64,000 nt of DNA from Pseudomonas vlassakiae (GCF_014269035.2 NZ_JABWRP020000009.1:160432-224431), one strand, 5' to 3'; positions 42,380-51,439 are shown, counted from the first letter of the stretch. The notes: generated by a model not told the origin, from the sequence alone. Translations and numbers: made by a program.

Positions 42380-42841
42380 ATGGATAACTTTTTTGATATG
42401 CACATACGTAAACTGACCCACGCAGACATACCCCGCGCCAGCGCCCTGTGTCTGCAGGCATTTACGCTGGCGGTGGCGCCATCGCTGACCGAGCAGGGGG
42501 TGGAGACGTTCGCCAAGGTTGCTGCCGAGCAAGCGTTCGCCGAACGCATGCAAGGCGATAACCTGATCCTGGTCTGCGAAGCGGATGGCAACCTCTGTGG
42601 CCTGGTTGAGCTCAAGGAAGGCCGTCATGTAGCGATGCTGTTCGTGGCGCCTGCATGGCAACGCCGGGGTGTGGGGGCGCGCCTGATGAATGAGGTTCTG
42701 GCCTACGCAAGGAGCCAGGTCCTGACCGTCAGGGCTTCGTTGAGCTCCGTGCCTGCGTACCAGCGCTACGGTTTCGTTTTGGCCGGGGAAGTGGGCGAGT
42801 TCGCCGGGCTGGTCTATCAGCCGATGGAGAAACTGAGATGA
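42380..42841 (+). CDS. GNAT-family N-acetyltransferase
   Basis: About 153 residues. Start uncertain: ATG at 42356, 42380 or 42398; I prefer 42380, which has GAAGG upstream. Acetyl-CoA loop: AMLFVAPAWQRRGVGARLMNEVL. Final part SSVPAYQRYGFVLAGE is typical. Overlaps the start of the HD-domain gene by 4 nt, so they are coupled. Substrate unknown. Confidence 0.82.
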   Translation: MDNFFDMHIRKLTHADIPRASALCLQAFTLAVAPSLTEQGVETFAKVAAEQAFAERMQGDNLILVCEADGNLCGLVELKEGRHVAMLFVAPAWQRRGVGARLMNEVLAYARSQVLTVRASLSSVPAYQRYGFVLAGEVGEFAGLVYQPMEKLR

Positions 42842-43491
42842 CTGGTGAAGTGTTTACCCCGTTCCGGCACCTCGCCGCCCAGTTGCTGAAATACCTGCCG
42901 GCGAGCCAGCAAGATGGCTCCCACGACCTGTCCCATATCCATCGCGTTTGGGTCAACGTGCAGCGGATACAGCGGGTGGAAGGCGGTGATCTGCAAGTGC
43001 TGCTTGCAGCGACGGTGCTGCATGACTGTGTCGCGGTAGAAAAGAACTCGCCATTGCGTGACCAGGCTTCGTCGCTGTCCGCGGACAAGGCGGCGTCAAT
43101 CCTGGCTGATCTGGGCTGGCCTTCGCAGCGCGTCGAGCAGGTGGCGCATGCCGTCAAGACCCACAGCTATTCGGCAGGTTTCGCGCCGCAGACGCTTGAG
43201 GCCAGGATCCTTCGGGACAGTGATCGGCTGGACGCTTTGGGTGCGGTAGGCATTGCCCGGTGCTTTTACACGGCTGGGCGAATGGGGTCTGCGTTGTACG
43301 ATTTCGAGAATCCCGTTGCGCGGGGCAGGGAGTACCGGGATACGATGTATGCGATCGAGCACTTCCACACCAAACTGCTGAAACTCGCCTCCGGTTTCAC
43401 AACCGGCGAAGGCGCTCGACTGGCTGCCGAACGCCATGCGCGGCTTGAAGCATTTCTTGCAGATTTCATGGATGAAGTTGGCGAGGGCTAG
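42838..43491 (+). CDS. HD-domain phosphohydrolase
   Basis: A 217-residue metal-dependent phosphohydrolase. Metal ligands: His in GSHDLSHIHRVW, the HD pair in ATVLHDCVAVE, and Asp in LRDSDRLDALGAVGIARCF. The overall form is like YedJ/YfbR-type uncharacterised HD proteins. Coupled to the preceding acetyltransferase gene (ATGA). Likely acts on a nucleotide or small phosphoester; substrate unknown. Confidence 0.88.
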   Translation: MTGEVFTPFRHLAAQLLKYLPASQQDGSHDLSHIHRVWVNVQRIQRVEGGDLQVLLAATVLHDCVAVEKNSPLRDQASSLSADKAASILADLGWPSQRVEQVAHAVKTHSYSAGFAPQTLEARILRDSDRLDALGAVGIARCFYTAGRMGSALYDFENPVARGREYRDTMYAIEHFHTKLLKLASGFTTGEGARLAAERHARLEAFLADFMDEVGEG

Positions 43492-43503
43492 GCGCTGGGG
43501 CTA

Positions 43504-44274
43504 TCACCATTCAATGGCTCGTCCATCCCACGCCCAGAACCCTCCGCTGTCCGCAGGCCCCAACCGTCCGACCTGCTCGATGACACACTGCGCGGCGAAC
43601 GCAGGGTCAAACAGCTTGCCCGCTGGCACATTTCCTTGAAACGGCCGCGACAGCGCTGTGTCCGTGGTCCCGGGATGCAGCGCCAGCACCGTGGAGGCCG
43701 GGTTCAGGCGCCTCAGTTCGATGCTCGCCGTGTGCAGCAACTGATTTAGCGCGGCCTTGCTGGCCCGATAGCTGTACCAGCCACCCAGGCGGTTATCGCC
43801 GATCGACCCAACCCTGGCTGACAGCGCGGCATAGGTGGCGGGTTCCTTGCGCAGCAAGGGCAGCAGGTGCTTGAGCAGCAGTATCGGTGCGAAGGCATTG
43901 GTCGCGAAGCTTACCTGCAGGCCGGCCAGGTCCAGCTGTGCCAGAGATTTTTCTGCCTTGGCGCCCTCCTGATGAAGGATGCCCAAGGTGCTGATGACCA
44001 GGTGCAAGTGATCGCAGGTATGCCCGAGTTCGGTTGCCAGTGTCGCGAGTGATCGTTCATCACGTGCGTCGCAATCCATCAGTACCAGGCGCTCGCCGTG
44101 TTGCCTGGCGAGTGTCGCGAGGTCGTCATTGCCTTTGGCATTGCGCGACACGGCCCAGAGCCGGGCCACCTCGTCACGCGCCAGCAAGGCCGTACATAGC
44201 GCCAGGCCGATGCCACGGCTTGCGCCGGCTACCAGGACATTGGCGTGGCCATTGAGGTTGGGTATCAGGCTCAT
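43504..44274 (-). CDS. Short-chain dehydrogenase (C-factor-like)
   Basis: A 256-residue SDR. NAD(P) motif VLVAGASRGIGLALC near the N-terminus, then ATNAFAPILLLKHLLPLL, the active-site Ser region SARVGSIGDNRLGGW and Y-x-x-x-K (WYSYRASKAAL). Start at the ATG at 44274, with GAGGTG upstream. Resembles the CsgA/C-factor group often seen in pseudomonads. Convergent with the HD gene. Confidence 0.9.
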   Translation of the reverse strand: MSLIPNLNGHANVLVAGASRGIGLALCTALLARDEVARLWAVSRNAKGNDDLATLARQHGERLVLMDCDARDERSLATLATELGHTCDHLHLVISTLGILHQEGAKAEKSLAQLDLAGLQVSFATNAFAPILLLKHLLPLLRKEPATYAALSARVGSIGDNRLGGWYSYRASKAALNQLLHTASIELRRLNPASTVLALHPGTTDTALSRPFQGNVPAGKLFDPAFAAQCVIEQVGRLGPADSGGFWAWDGRAIEW

Positions 44275-44399
44275 GCGGCACCTCACGCGAGTGAATTGAA
44301 TACGAGTCTGGCATTGAACTCGCCCTGCGACGCGCTACGCTTTTGGCAGGCGTCTATCCTTTTGCCAAACCTCCGCCCGTCAATGGAGTGAATGAGCAG

Positions 44400-44579
44400 A
44401 TGATTCGCAAATCCCTACTTGTGATTGCCATCGCTACCTTGCTGGCGGCCTGTGGCGACGATTCTTCCCACTACGCGGTCTCCGATGAACACTGCCAGCC
44501 CGATCGTTTGAAGACGCTCCCCAACAATGCCAACCGCGATACGCTGGTCGAAAAATGCATGCCTCGGCAATCCCCATGA
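44400..44579 (+). CDS. Small lipoprotein, TrbK-like
   Basis: A 59-residue lipoprotein: MIRKSLLVIAIATLLAAC gives a signal with lipobox and C18 as lipid site. The mature part has SDEHCQPDRLKTLPNNANRD and then EKC, a pattern I associate with TrbK-type entry-exclusion lipoproteins (a Cys in 'NCKPE' and another near the end). There is no conjugation gene nearby, so the likeness may reflect a chromosomal homolog of other function. Start at the ATG at 44400. Confidence 0.6.
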   Translation: MIRKSLLVIAIATLLAACGDDSSHYAVSDEHCQPDRLKTLPNNANRDTLVEKCMPRQSP

Positions 44580-44594
44580 GCGCATGGTCGCGGT

Positions 44595-45596
44595 TCACGC
44601 CGGGCGAAGATGGGCGGGCGGCGTGACTGGACGCTCCGATGGCAGTTGTTCGGCACCATTGTGTTGCTTCTCTTTGTTCGCAACGCCGAAGGGTATATGC
44701 ACCATCGGCAGATCTCCCGCCGCTGACGTCAGGTGACTGCGCTGGTCGTCGAAGAACATGTGCGGCTTGAGGATCGACAGCACCCGATCTTTCTCCATCC
44801 CGCCAAGGAAGAACGACTCATCCGGCGAAACCCCCCAGTTCTTCAGCGTCGTCACCACCCGTTCATGGGCCGGCGCATTGCGTGCCGTGACGATGGCGAT
44901 GCGCAGGATGCGCTGGTACGCAGGGTCCTGCGCCAACTTGCGGTCTTCCAGTTTGCGAATCAGTGAAAGCTTGCGGTACAGGTCTGCCAGCGGCCCCGGC
45001 TGATGCGGTATGGCCTTGCGATCTTGCTCATGGGCCTGGAACTCATCCAGGTTCAGGCGCTGCTTGTATACGCTCTCCGCCTCGTCATCGGCAATCACGC
45101 CATCGAAGTCGAAGGCCACGCGCAGCTCGGTGTCGATCTCGTCATCGTAGATCTTCGTCGGCAGCACCAGGCCCGCCGGGTAGTCGGCGTCGATTGCACG
45201 CTGCACGTCGCCTTCATGGGCACTGAGGAACAGCGAGGCGTTGAACGCCGGGATGTATTCGTAGGGCGAACGGCCGGACATGAACGCGGCGCGGGTGATG
45301 TCCAGGTTGTAATGGTTGATCGAGCGGAACACCCGCAAACCGGTTTCCGGCGAGTTGCGCGAGAGCAGCACCACTTCCACCGGCAGTTGTTCGGGGAAGG
45401 CCTTGTTGATGCTCAGGAAGCGGCGGATGAACGGGAAGGCGACGCCCTTGGGGAAGGGCACGTCGAGGTTTTCTTCCTGGTGCAGGCGATACGCTTCGAC
45501 GCCTTCGCACTGGTAGATGTTGTCGGAGACGGTCAGGTCGAACAGGGCGCTGGAGGCGACGCCGACGACGAGTTTCTCTTCGATGGGGTAGGGCAT
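44595..45596 (-). CDS. Cytosolic 5'-nucleotidase family protein
   Basis: A 333-residue protein of the 5'-nucleotidase (cN-I, NT5C1-like) family. HAD-like catalytic motif AFDFDGVIADDEAE with the nucleophile Asp, then AIVTARNAPAHERV, and MFFDDQRSHL for the last acid residues. N-terminal part LVVGVASSALFDLTVSDNIY is diagnostic. Start at ATG 45596. Dephosphorylates nucleoside monophosphates in the cytoplasm. Confidence 0.9.
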   Translation of the reverse strand: MPYPIEEKLVVGVASSALFDLTVSDNIYQCEGVEAYRLHQEENLDVPFPKGVAFPFIRRFLSINKAFPEQLPVEVVLLSRNSPETGLRVFRSINHYNLDITRAAFMSGRSPYEYIPAFNASLFLSAHEGDVQRAIDADYPAGLVLPTKIYDDEIDTELRVAFDFDGVIADDEAESVYKQRLNLDEFQAHEQDRKAIPHQPGPLADLYRKLSLIRKLEDRKLAQDPAYQRILRIAIVTARNAPAHERVVTTLKNWGVSPDESFFLGGMEKDRVLSILKPHMFFDDQRSHLTSAAGDLPMVHIPFGVANKEKQHNGAEQLPSERPVTPPAHLRPA

Positions 45597-45686
45597 GGGC
45601 TGTCCTGAGAAAGGCGGGGACCAGCCACCATCATAGGCCAACGCCATGCTAATCTGCGCCCGAGTTCAACCAAGGCCCGAATTCGC

Positions 45687-46311
45687 ATGCCGATTGCCGA
45701 CAATCTCATTGCCTTTACCCTGGCAGCCACGCTGCTGACCCTGACCCCAGGCCTGGACACGGCGCTGATTCTCAGGACCGCTACGGTAGAGGGCCGCAAG
45801 CAGGGCGTGCGTGCAGCTTTGGGCATCAACGCTGGCTGCCTGCTGTGGGGCGCAGCCGTTGCTTTCGGCCTTGGCGCATTGATCGCGGTATCGGAGCTTG
45901 CCTACAACATTCTCAAATACTGTGGGGCTGCCTACCTGGCCTGGCTTGGCCTCAACATGCTCTTGCACCCACGGCAATCGCTGGCACCTGCCGGGGAAGA
46001 TGGCCAGCGCGCTGGCAACTGGTTCTTCAAGGGCATGATGGGCAACCTGCTCAATCCCAAGGTCGGTATCTTCTATGTGTCGTTCCTGCCCCAGTTCATT
46101 CCCCAAGGTCAGCCTCTGGTAGCCTGGACCTTTGGCCTGGTCAGCATCCACGTGGCGCTCGGCTGGCTTGCTGTGGGCGATGCTGCTGATTGGCGCGACC
46201 CGGCCGTTGGCGGGCCTGCTGCGACGGGACAAGGTCATCCAGTGGATGGACCGTGCGACCGGCCTGGTATTCGTGCTGTTCGCGGCTCGGCTGGCGCTGG
46301 GCAAGCGATAG
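45687..46311 (+). pseudogene. LysE-family exporter, disrupted by a +1 frameshift
   Basis: The first 160 codons are a clear LysE/RhtB amino-acid exporter (FTLAATLLTLTPGLDTALILRTA, NLLNPKVGIFYVSFLPQF). After HVALGWL the frame breaks. In the next frame the natural ending appears: WAMLLIGATRPLAGLL, then MDRATGLVFVLFAARLALGKR and a TAG at 46309-46311. Removing one T in CTTG (46167-46170) restores a normal gene of about 207 residues. Without it the frame runs on as unrelated sequence to 46469. A real mutation or a base-calling error; the rest of the gene is undamaged. Confidence 0.85.
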
Positions 46312-46328
46312 GCGCCGAGCGCCGTGTG

Positions 46329-46649
46329 CTACATCACGTCGAACGAGCCATCGAGATTGCATTCCCGATGATCGCCACCGCTATTTTCAGGCAGAAACGC
46401 GGTCAGGTCATAGGGCAGCAGTACCGTATCCAGCGCGAAGGAGAAGGGTACGTCGATCAGGCCCACTAAACCACCGGGGCCGTTGCGCGTGGCGAAGTTC
46501 CAGCCAAAGCGTGTGCCCGGATAGACACAGCGCTCGCCATCGAGGTGAATGAGGGTACTCCAGCAGCCACTCAACATCAGCGGCAGCGAGAGCGTCAGGT
46601 ACTTGGCAATCCTTTTCCCAAGGGTTGACACCCCTTTCTGGTCTTTCAT
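46329..46649 (-). CDS. YceK/YidQ-family lipoprotein
   Basis: A 106-residue outer-membrane-type lipoprotein. Signal with lipobox LSGC and lipidated C29. The mature part (YPGTRFGWNFAT, IDVPFSFALDTVLLPYDL) is the YceK/YidQ signature. Start at the ATG at 46649, with AAGGA upstream; it shares one base with the stop codon of the large fusion gene before it, so it is the last gene of that operon. Function unknown. Confidence 0.85.
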   Translation of the reverse strand: MKDQKGVSTLGKRIAKYLTLSLPLMLSGCWSTLIHLDGERCVYPGTRFGWNFATRNGPGGLVGLIDVPFSFALDTVLLPYDLTAFLPENSGGDHRECNLDGSFDVM

Positions 46650-49093
46650 CAACGCGGTCCTTCAACCAGCCGTAATTCCCCATCCCGATACTGCACCTCA
46701 CGCCCCAGCCACTCGCTGCTCACTTGCGGCAGCACTGCCGAGGGTTTGCGCAGTTCGCGCAGTAAGGTCGAACCATGGGACAACCGCCCACCCATGCGCG
46801 CAATCACGGCCCGTGCGGCCTGATAGTGGGCATGGCGGCCGGGGTCGAGGCTGTCTTCGAGGAGGATGTCCTGGCCCAGGATGCCTTGCACCTGGCCAGG
46901 GTAGATCATGAAACCGGTGGCCTGTTCGCTGCCCTGGCTGCCGTCTTGCCAGAAGCTGCCGTCGCGCGTGCGCACGTCAGGATGCGGGCCGAACCAATCG
47001 GCACGCTGGGCTTCAGGCATGGCGTGGTGCACGCGGAAGAAAATCCGCATCAGGTTGTCCCGGTACCACTCGCGCACTTGCAGGTAGTAACCCCGCAAGC
47101 CGGGCAGGCCGAGGCGATGGGCCAAGGTAACGACGGATGGCCAGGCGGGCAGCGGCTGCAGTGGCAGGTCGGTCGGCGCTGGCCGCGGCGTGCCGGGGTC
47201 GGTTTCCCACGGCAGACGGTGGGGGCTGTGCTGCAGGTCGTTGTAGGCGGTCGCTGGCCGGCCCAGCCAGGCACCGCCGCTGCTGGCCAGGGCCGTGGCG
47301 ATGCACAGGTTGCCTTGCACCACGAAGACATAGAAGCGGCTGAACCAGTCTGCCAAGTGCTGGCCGTCAGCCCCGGCGGCCTGCAGCTGCGCCAGTTCCG
47401 CGTCGAAGCGTTGCAGGCCCGGGGCCAGGGCCTGCAGGTGGCTGCGTGCAGCATGCTGCATGCGCCACAGGCGCGGCACAGCGCGCAGCAAGCGCAGCGG
47501 GCGCCAGGGCAGGGCGGGGGTGGCGCCGCCGACTTCGCCCGCGTAGCTGGCAGCGGAGATGCCCCAGTCGGCCAGGCGGGCAAGGAACAGGTCGTTGTTG
47601 ATGTAGGAGGCACCGCCAAACACGGCGGTGAAGGGTTCGTTGTCCTGCAGCACCCGGCTGTCCCAGCGCGCCATGATCGCCGGGATGCTGGCGGCAGCGC
47701 GGCGCTGGGCGTATTCGACGAAGCGGCTGGGTTGCGGCGGCAGGATCTCGGCGATGTTGGCCGAGGTCAGGTGGCGGCGCCAGCCATGCTCGCTGATCGG
47801 GCGATACTGCAGCAGCCACAGTTGCTGGCCGTCCCAGGCCCATTCGATATCGCCGGGCACGTAGTGGAACACGTTCAGCACGCCTTGCAGGAAGTCCCAC
47901 AGGGCCTTGGCTGTCAGGCCATGCACGGTGGCGAAGTGGCCGCTTTGCCAGGCAGCGCCCAAGCGCGACAGCGTTGCGCGCCGGGGGCTGGCCTGGCCGT
48001 CGGCCAGCGCTTCCAGGTGGCCTTCGAGCCACTCCAGCTCCACCGACAGGTGACGCACGAAGGCGATGCCGGACACCCTCGGTTGGATGAAGCGCTGCAC
48101 CACCACTTCCTCGACGCCGGCGTCACGCAGTGCGCTGACACGGTCGGCGACGGCGTCGCCGGGCACGCGCAGGTAAGTGGTGCTCAGGCCGGCATTGGCG
48201 GCATCGGCCTGGTCCTCGGCATAACTGGAGGAACGCACGGCCCACAGGGCATCCGGGGCCGAGGCAAGCAGCCTGGCAAGGCGCGGGTCGTTGCCGTCGT
48301 CCAGGCTCAGGGCTTCGGGCACAGCCTGGCCGGCCAGTGCCGCCAGTTGCAGGCGGCCGCCTTTGGTGTGGGCGACGAAGCCTTGGCTGCCTGACTCCAG
48401 CCAGGCGGCAAATTCGGCCGGCGCATCGATCCAGGGGTAGTGGCCCCAGCCCGGTTGCAGGCTGATGCGCAGGTCGGCGCGGGCGAGGATCGCTGACCAG
48501 GCGGCGGCCTGGGCGATCCCCAGCACGCGGTCGTGGTCGCCCCATACCAGCTCGATGGGGTCGGTGACCCACTCCAGCAGCGGCAGCGCGGTGTCGGCGC
48601 GCAGTTGCGCCCAGGAGGGCACGAAGGCGCGGCAGCGGGCATAGCCGGCACCCATGCGCTGGTACTGCGCGGGCGTCCAACGCTGGCTGGAAAACTTGGC
48701 GGCGAACCAGTGCGGCTTGTGGCTGAGCAGCCAGTGGATGGCCTTGCGCAGCGGCAGCGGCGACATCAGCGCCGGCAGGCGGCGTTGCCAGAGGAAGGCG
48801 CCGACCGGGGCCAGCAGCACGCTGCGGCTGAAATGGCCGGGGCTGCGCTGCAGGGCATGCAGCACGATCAGCGCGCTGACGCCAACGGCCATGATGGCGT
48901 GCCCGCGTTCGCTCAGGCTCAGCAGGGCTTGCGCGTACTCGTCCAGGCCCGTGCAGGGCGGCGCGGGGTTGTCGCCGAAGCCGGGCAGCTCCAGGGCCTG
49001 CACCCGGTAGTGCCGGAAGTGCGGCAGGGCATCGTCCCACCAGTCGGCGGCGCTGCCGTTGCCGGCCAGCAGGTACAGCAGAGGCTTGCTCAT
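46649..49093 (-). CDS. Alpha/beta-hydrolase fused to PEP-synthase-like ATP-grasp and His domains
   Basis: An 814-residue multidomain protein. Residues 1-235 are an alpha/beta hydrolase: nucleophile S73 in AVGVSALIV, acid D186/D188 (WGDHDRV), and H218 (GWGHYPW). Residues about 243-435 are a compact PEP/pyruvate-binding (PPDK_N-like) ATP-grasp: KGGRLQL, then WAVRSSSYAEDQADA, and DIEWAWDGQQLWLLQYRP. The middle (436-725) resembles the helical part of rifampin phosphotransferase or PEP synthase. The end has the swivelling His motif GGRLSHGSTLLRELRKPSAV with H773. So it could couple ATP-driven phosphotransfer to a hydrolase step. Third of four operon genes. Confidence 0.75.
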   Translation of the reverse strand: MSKPLLYLLAGNGSAADWWDDALPHFRHYRVQALELPGFGDNPAPPCTGLDEYAQALLSLSERGHAIMAVGVSALIVLHALQRSPGHFSRSVLLAPVGAFLWQRRLPALMSPLPLRKAIHWLLSHKPHWFAAKFSSQRWTPAQYQRMGAGYARCRAFVPSWAQLRADTALPLLEWVTDPIELVWGDHDRVLGIAQAAAWSAILARADLRISLQPGWGHYPWIDAPAEFAAWLESGSQGFVAHTKGGRLQLAALAGQAVPEALSLDDGNDPRLARLLASAPDALWAVRSSSYAEDQADAANAGLSTTYLRVPGDAVADRVSALRDAGVEEVVVQRFIQPRVSGIAFVRHLSVELEWLEGHLEALADGQASPRRATLSRLGAAWQSGHFATVHGLTAKALWDFLQGVLNVFHYVPGDIEWAWDGQQLWLLQYRPISEHGWRRHLTSANIAEILPPQPSRFVEYAQRRAAASIPAIMARWDSRVLQDNEPFTAVFGGASYINNDLFLARLADWGISAASYAGEVGGATPALPWRPLRLLRAVPRLWRMQHAARSHLQALAPGLQRFDAELAQLQAAGADGQHLADWFSRFYVFVVQGNLCIATALASSGGAWLGRPATAYNDLQHSPHRLPWETDPGTPRPAPTDLPLQPLPAWPSVVTLAHRLGLPGLRGYYLQVREWYRDNLMRIFFRVHHAMPEAQRADWFGPHPDVRTRDGSFWQDGSQGSEQATGFMIYPGQVQGILGQDILLEDSLDPGRHAHYQAARAVIARMGGRLSHGSTLLRELRKPSAVLPQVSSEWLGREVQYRDGELRLVEGPR

Positions 49094-49102
49094 CGATGCT
49101 CC

Positions 49103-50551
49103 TCAGGCCAGGTCGCGCAAGGCGCTGTCCAGGGTCGGGTACTGGAAGCGGTAGCCGGCCTGCTCCAGGCGGCTCGGCAGCACGCGCTGGCCGTCGAAGA
49201 ACAGCTCGGCCATTTCCCCGGCAAGCGCCCGAACCGGTGCGGCGGGAACATGCAGCCACACCGGGCGCTTGAGCAGTCGGCCGACAGTTTGGGCGAAGGT
49301 GGCCTGGCTGACCGGCTCGGGGGCGACCAGGTTGTAGGTGCCCTGCATTTCGCTGTCGACCATGGCGCGCGCCATCACCGCCAGCACGTCGTCACGGTGC
49401 ACCCAGCTCATGATTTGCCGGCCATCACCCATGCGCCCGCCCAGGCCCAGGCGGAACGGCATCAGCAGGGGCGCCAGCGCACCACCAGGGCCGAACACCA
49501 CGCCCAGGCGCAGCACCACCTGGCGAACGCCGAGGGCGCTGGCCGGGCTGGCGGAAGCCTCCCAGCGATCGCACAGTTCGGCCATGAAGCCGTCGCCTTT
49601 GCTGGCGCTTTCGTCCAGTGGCTGGCTAGCGTCGCGTACACCGTAGTAACCGATGGCCGAGGCCTGGATCCACAGCGCCGGCTTGTGCCGGGCCTGGCGT
49701 GCCCAGTGCAGCAAGGCCTCGGTGGTGCCGACCCGGCTGGCCAGCAGCTGCGCCTGGCGCCGCGGTGTCCAGCGTGGCCCGGCGACGGGCGCGCCCGCCA
49801 GGTTGATGACCACGTCGAAGCGCTCGTCATGGCCGAGTTTGTCGAGGCTGCGCAGGCAGCGGGCGCGGCCGTCGAACAGGTAGGCGGCGCGCAGTGGGTC
49901 GCGGGCCAGCACGCTGACGCTGTGACCGGCATCGAGCAACTGGTTGACCAGGGTTTCGCCGATGAAGCCGGTGCCGCCAGTGACCAGCACCTGCTTGTAG
50001 GCGCTGCCGGCGAACGGGTTGGTTGCCGGCCCCTGGCGGTGCAGGCGCAGCGTCGCCAGCGCATCGCGGATCCCCGACGCCGTCACACCGAGGGCGAACA
50101 GGGTCAGCAGCCAGCCGCGCCAGCCGAGGTCGATGGCCACCAAGCCATCGGGCAGGCTCGACCACTGCAGCAGCTGCAGGCCGTACAGCGCGAAGAAGGC
50201 GCCAGCGTTGATCGCCAGCACGGTATGCATGATGCGTTCGATGGCCGGCAGCTTGCGGCTGCGGTCCTCGACCACGAAATCCCACAGGGTCAGGCCGATC
50301 TCCAGGGTGAAGACCACCGCCACGATAATCGCCCAGACGCCCTGGAACGCTACATGGGCGATACCCAGGAACAGGATGCCGTAGCAGCACGAGCGCACTG
50401 CGTGGATCGCCAGCTCCAGCCGCGCACTGTAGCGCTGGGGCAGGGCAACGGTCAGTTCATGGTGGTAGACAGTGTCCAGCGCGCCCAGCAAACCTTGGAT
50501 CAGCAGCAGGTTGAGGGCCCAGGAGAGGATCGGCAGTTCAGCCACGTTCAA
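49103..50551 (-). CDS. Membrane domain fused to TIGR01777-type NAD-dependent epimerase
   Basis: A 482-residue fusion. Residues 1-165 have about four membrane helices (for example WALNLLLIQGLLGAL, IIVAVVFTLEIGLTLW). Residues 187-482 are an extended SDR of the TIGR01777/YfcH family: VTGGTGFIGETL at 191-202, the segment NLAGAPVAGPRWTPRRQ, ASAIGYYG, and the C-terminal domain with QAGYRFQYPTL. The epimerase alone is common; the attached membrane part is less so and would hold it at the inner membrane. It overlaps the membrane-protein gene before it by 14 nt and ends 9 nt before the hydrolase/PEP-synthase fusion. Confidence 0.85.
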   Translation of the reverse strand: MNVAELPILSWALNLLLIQGLLGALDTVYHHELTVALPQRYSARLELAIHAVRSCCYGILFLGIAHVAFQGVWAIIVAVVFTLEIGLTLWDFVVEDRSRKLPAIERIMHTVLAINAGAFFALYGLQLLQWSSLPDGLVAIDLGWRGWLLTLFALGVTASGIRDALATLRLHRQGPATNPFAGSAYKQVLVTGGTGFIGETLVNQLLDAGHSVSVLARDPLRAAYLFDGRARCLRSLDKLGHDERFDVVINLAGAPVAGPRWTPRRQAQLLASRVGTTEALLHWARQARHKPALWIQASAIGYYGVRDASQPLDESASKGDGFMAELCDRWEASASPASALGVRQVVLRLGVVFGPGGALAPLLMPFRLGLGGRMGDGRQIMSWVHRDDVLAVMARAMVDSEMQGTYNLVAPEPVSQATFAQTVGRLLKRPVWLHVPAAPVRALAGEMAELFFDGQRVLPSRLEQAGYRFQYPTLDSALRDLA

Positions 50552-51020
50552 GTCCTTTCAAAGTGGTGGTGGGGCGGTCGCAGCGATACAGCCACAGCAA
50601 CGGTGGCAGCAGGGCGAGCAGGGCCAGGCCATCGATGACCAGGTGCGACCACATGCCGGCCTGCAACGACACCACTATGTCCTGCGGTGCCCACAGCACG
50701 ATGCCGCATGCCAGCCAGGCCCAGGCACTGTGGCTGCGCAGGCGGTCGCCCAGCTGGATCAGGCCGAGCATGTACAGCGAGTAGCTTTGCAAGGTGGCGC
50801 CGAACAGTGCGAGCCACCACACCTGCTGCTCGCGGGCAGGCGCTGGCGCTGCCTGGCCCCAGAACGCCTGCTCGATGCTCAGTTGGTAAGTGCCCAGCAA
50901 CGCGCTGTGGCCGGCCCAGGTGAGGCCCAGGCCAATCAGCAAGTGCATCAGCGCTGCGGCTTGCAGCCAGCGTACCCATGCACGGCGCACATCGCATCGT
51001 GCGGTAAAAGAGCGGAGCAT
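50538..51020 (-). CDS. Four-helix membrane protein of unknown function
   Basis: A 160-residue integral membrane protein with about four hydrophobic segments (AAALMHLLIGLGLTW, QVWWLALFGATLQSYSLYML, AWLACGIVLW, HLVIDGLALLALLPPLLWL). Start at the ATG at 51020, with AGGA about 8-10 nt upstream. First gene of the four-gene operon. No domain recognised. Its end overlaps the epimerase fusion gene by 14 nt, a sign of tight coupling. Confidence 0.75.
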   Translation of the reverse strand: MLRSFTARCDVRRAWVRWLQAAALMHLLIGLGLTWAGHSALLGTYQLSIEQAFWGQAAPAPAREQQVWWLALFGATLQSYSLYMLGLIQLGDRLRSHSAWAWLACGIVLWAPQDIVVSLQAGMWSHLVIDGLALLALLPPLLWLYRCDRPTTTLKGLERG

Positions 51021-51187
51021 TCCTTGTCCTGTCGGCTTCCGTGACGGCGGCCAGTGTACTTGATTTGCGCAAGTGGTCGTAGGCGCTGGCTTTTTGCGCC
51101 ACTGGTCGAGGCGCTGGCACTCCAGCCCTTCGCATTTCTTCTGAGTTAAAGGTGCAGATCCGCTGCACCGCAGACCGGAGACCCACC

Positions 51188-51439
51188 ATGACGACAGATA
51201 CCCCGAAAAAGCAGGATGTGGGTGAAGCGTGGTCGCAGCAGCGACCGGAAGACTGGAACCCGCCAGGCAATCCGGGTTCCGATCAGGACGCGCAACAGCA
51301 GCGGGAGAACGGCACTGCCCGCACTCAGGAGAATGTCGAAGTCCCGCTCCCGGGGGACGATGAGGCCCCTGTCGAGGAAGAGATGCAGGATGTGGATGCC
51401 AACAACTCAGTGTCCAGCGAACACCCGCAACCTCGTTGA
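51188..51439 (+). CDS. 83-residue acidic hydrophilic protein
   Basis: MTTDTPKKQDVGEAWSQQ at the start, then Gln/Asn/Asp/Glu-rich, ending EHPQPR. No hydrophobic core; probably disordered. ATG at 51188 with GGAG 8-9 nt before. Divergent from the membrane-protein operon. It resembles in character the tiny hydrophilic proteins at 28.2-28.6 kb. Function unknown. Confidence 0.6.
   Translation: MTTDTPKKQDVGEAWSQQRPEDWNPPGNPGSDQDAQQQRENGTARTQENVEVPLPGDDEAPVEEEMQDVDANNSVSSEHPQPR

Noticed and set aside
48533..50638. Plus-strand frame of 701 codons opposite the fusion operon
   Set aside because: Antisense shadow of the hydrolase/PEP-synthase fusion and the epimerase genes.
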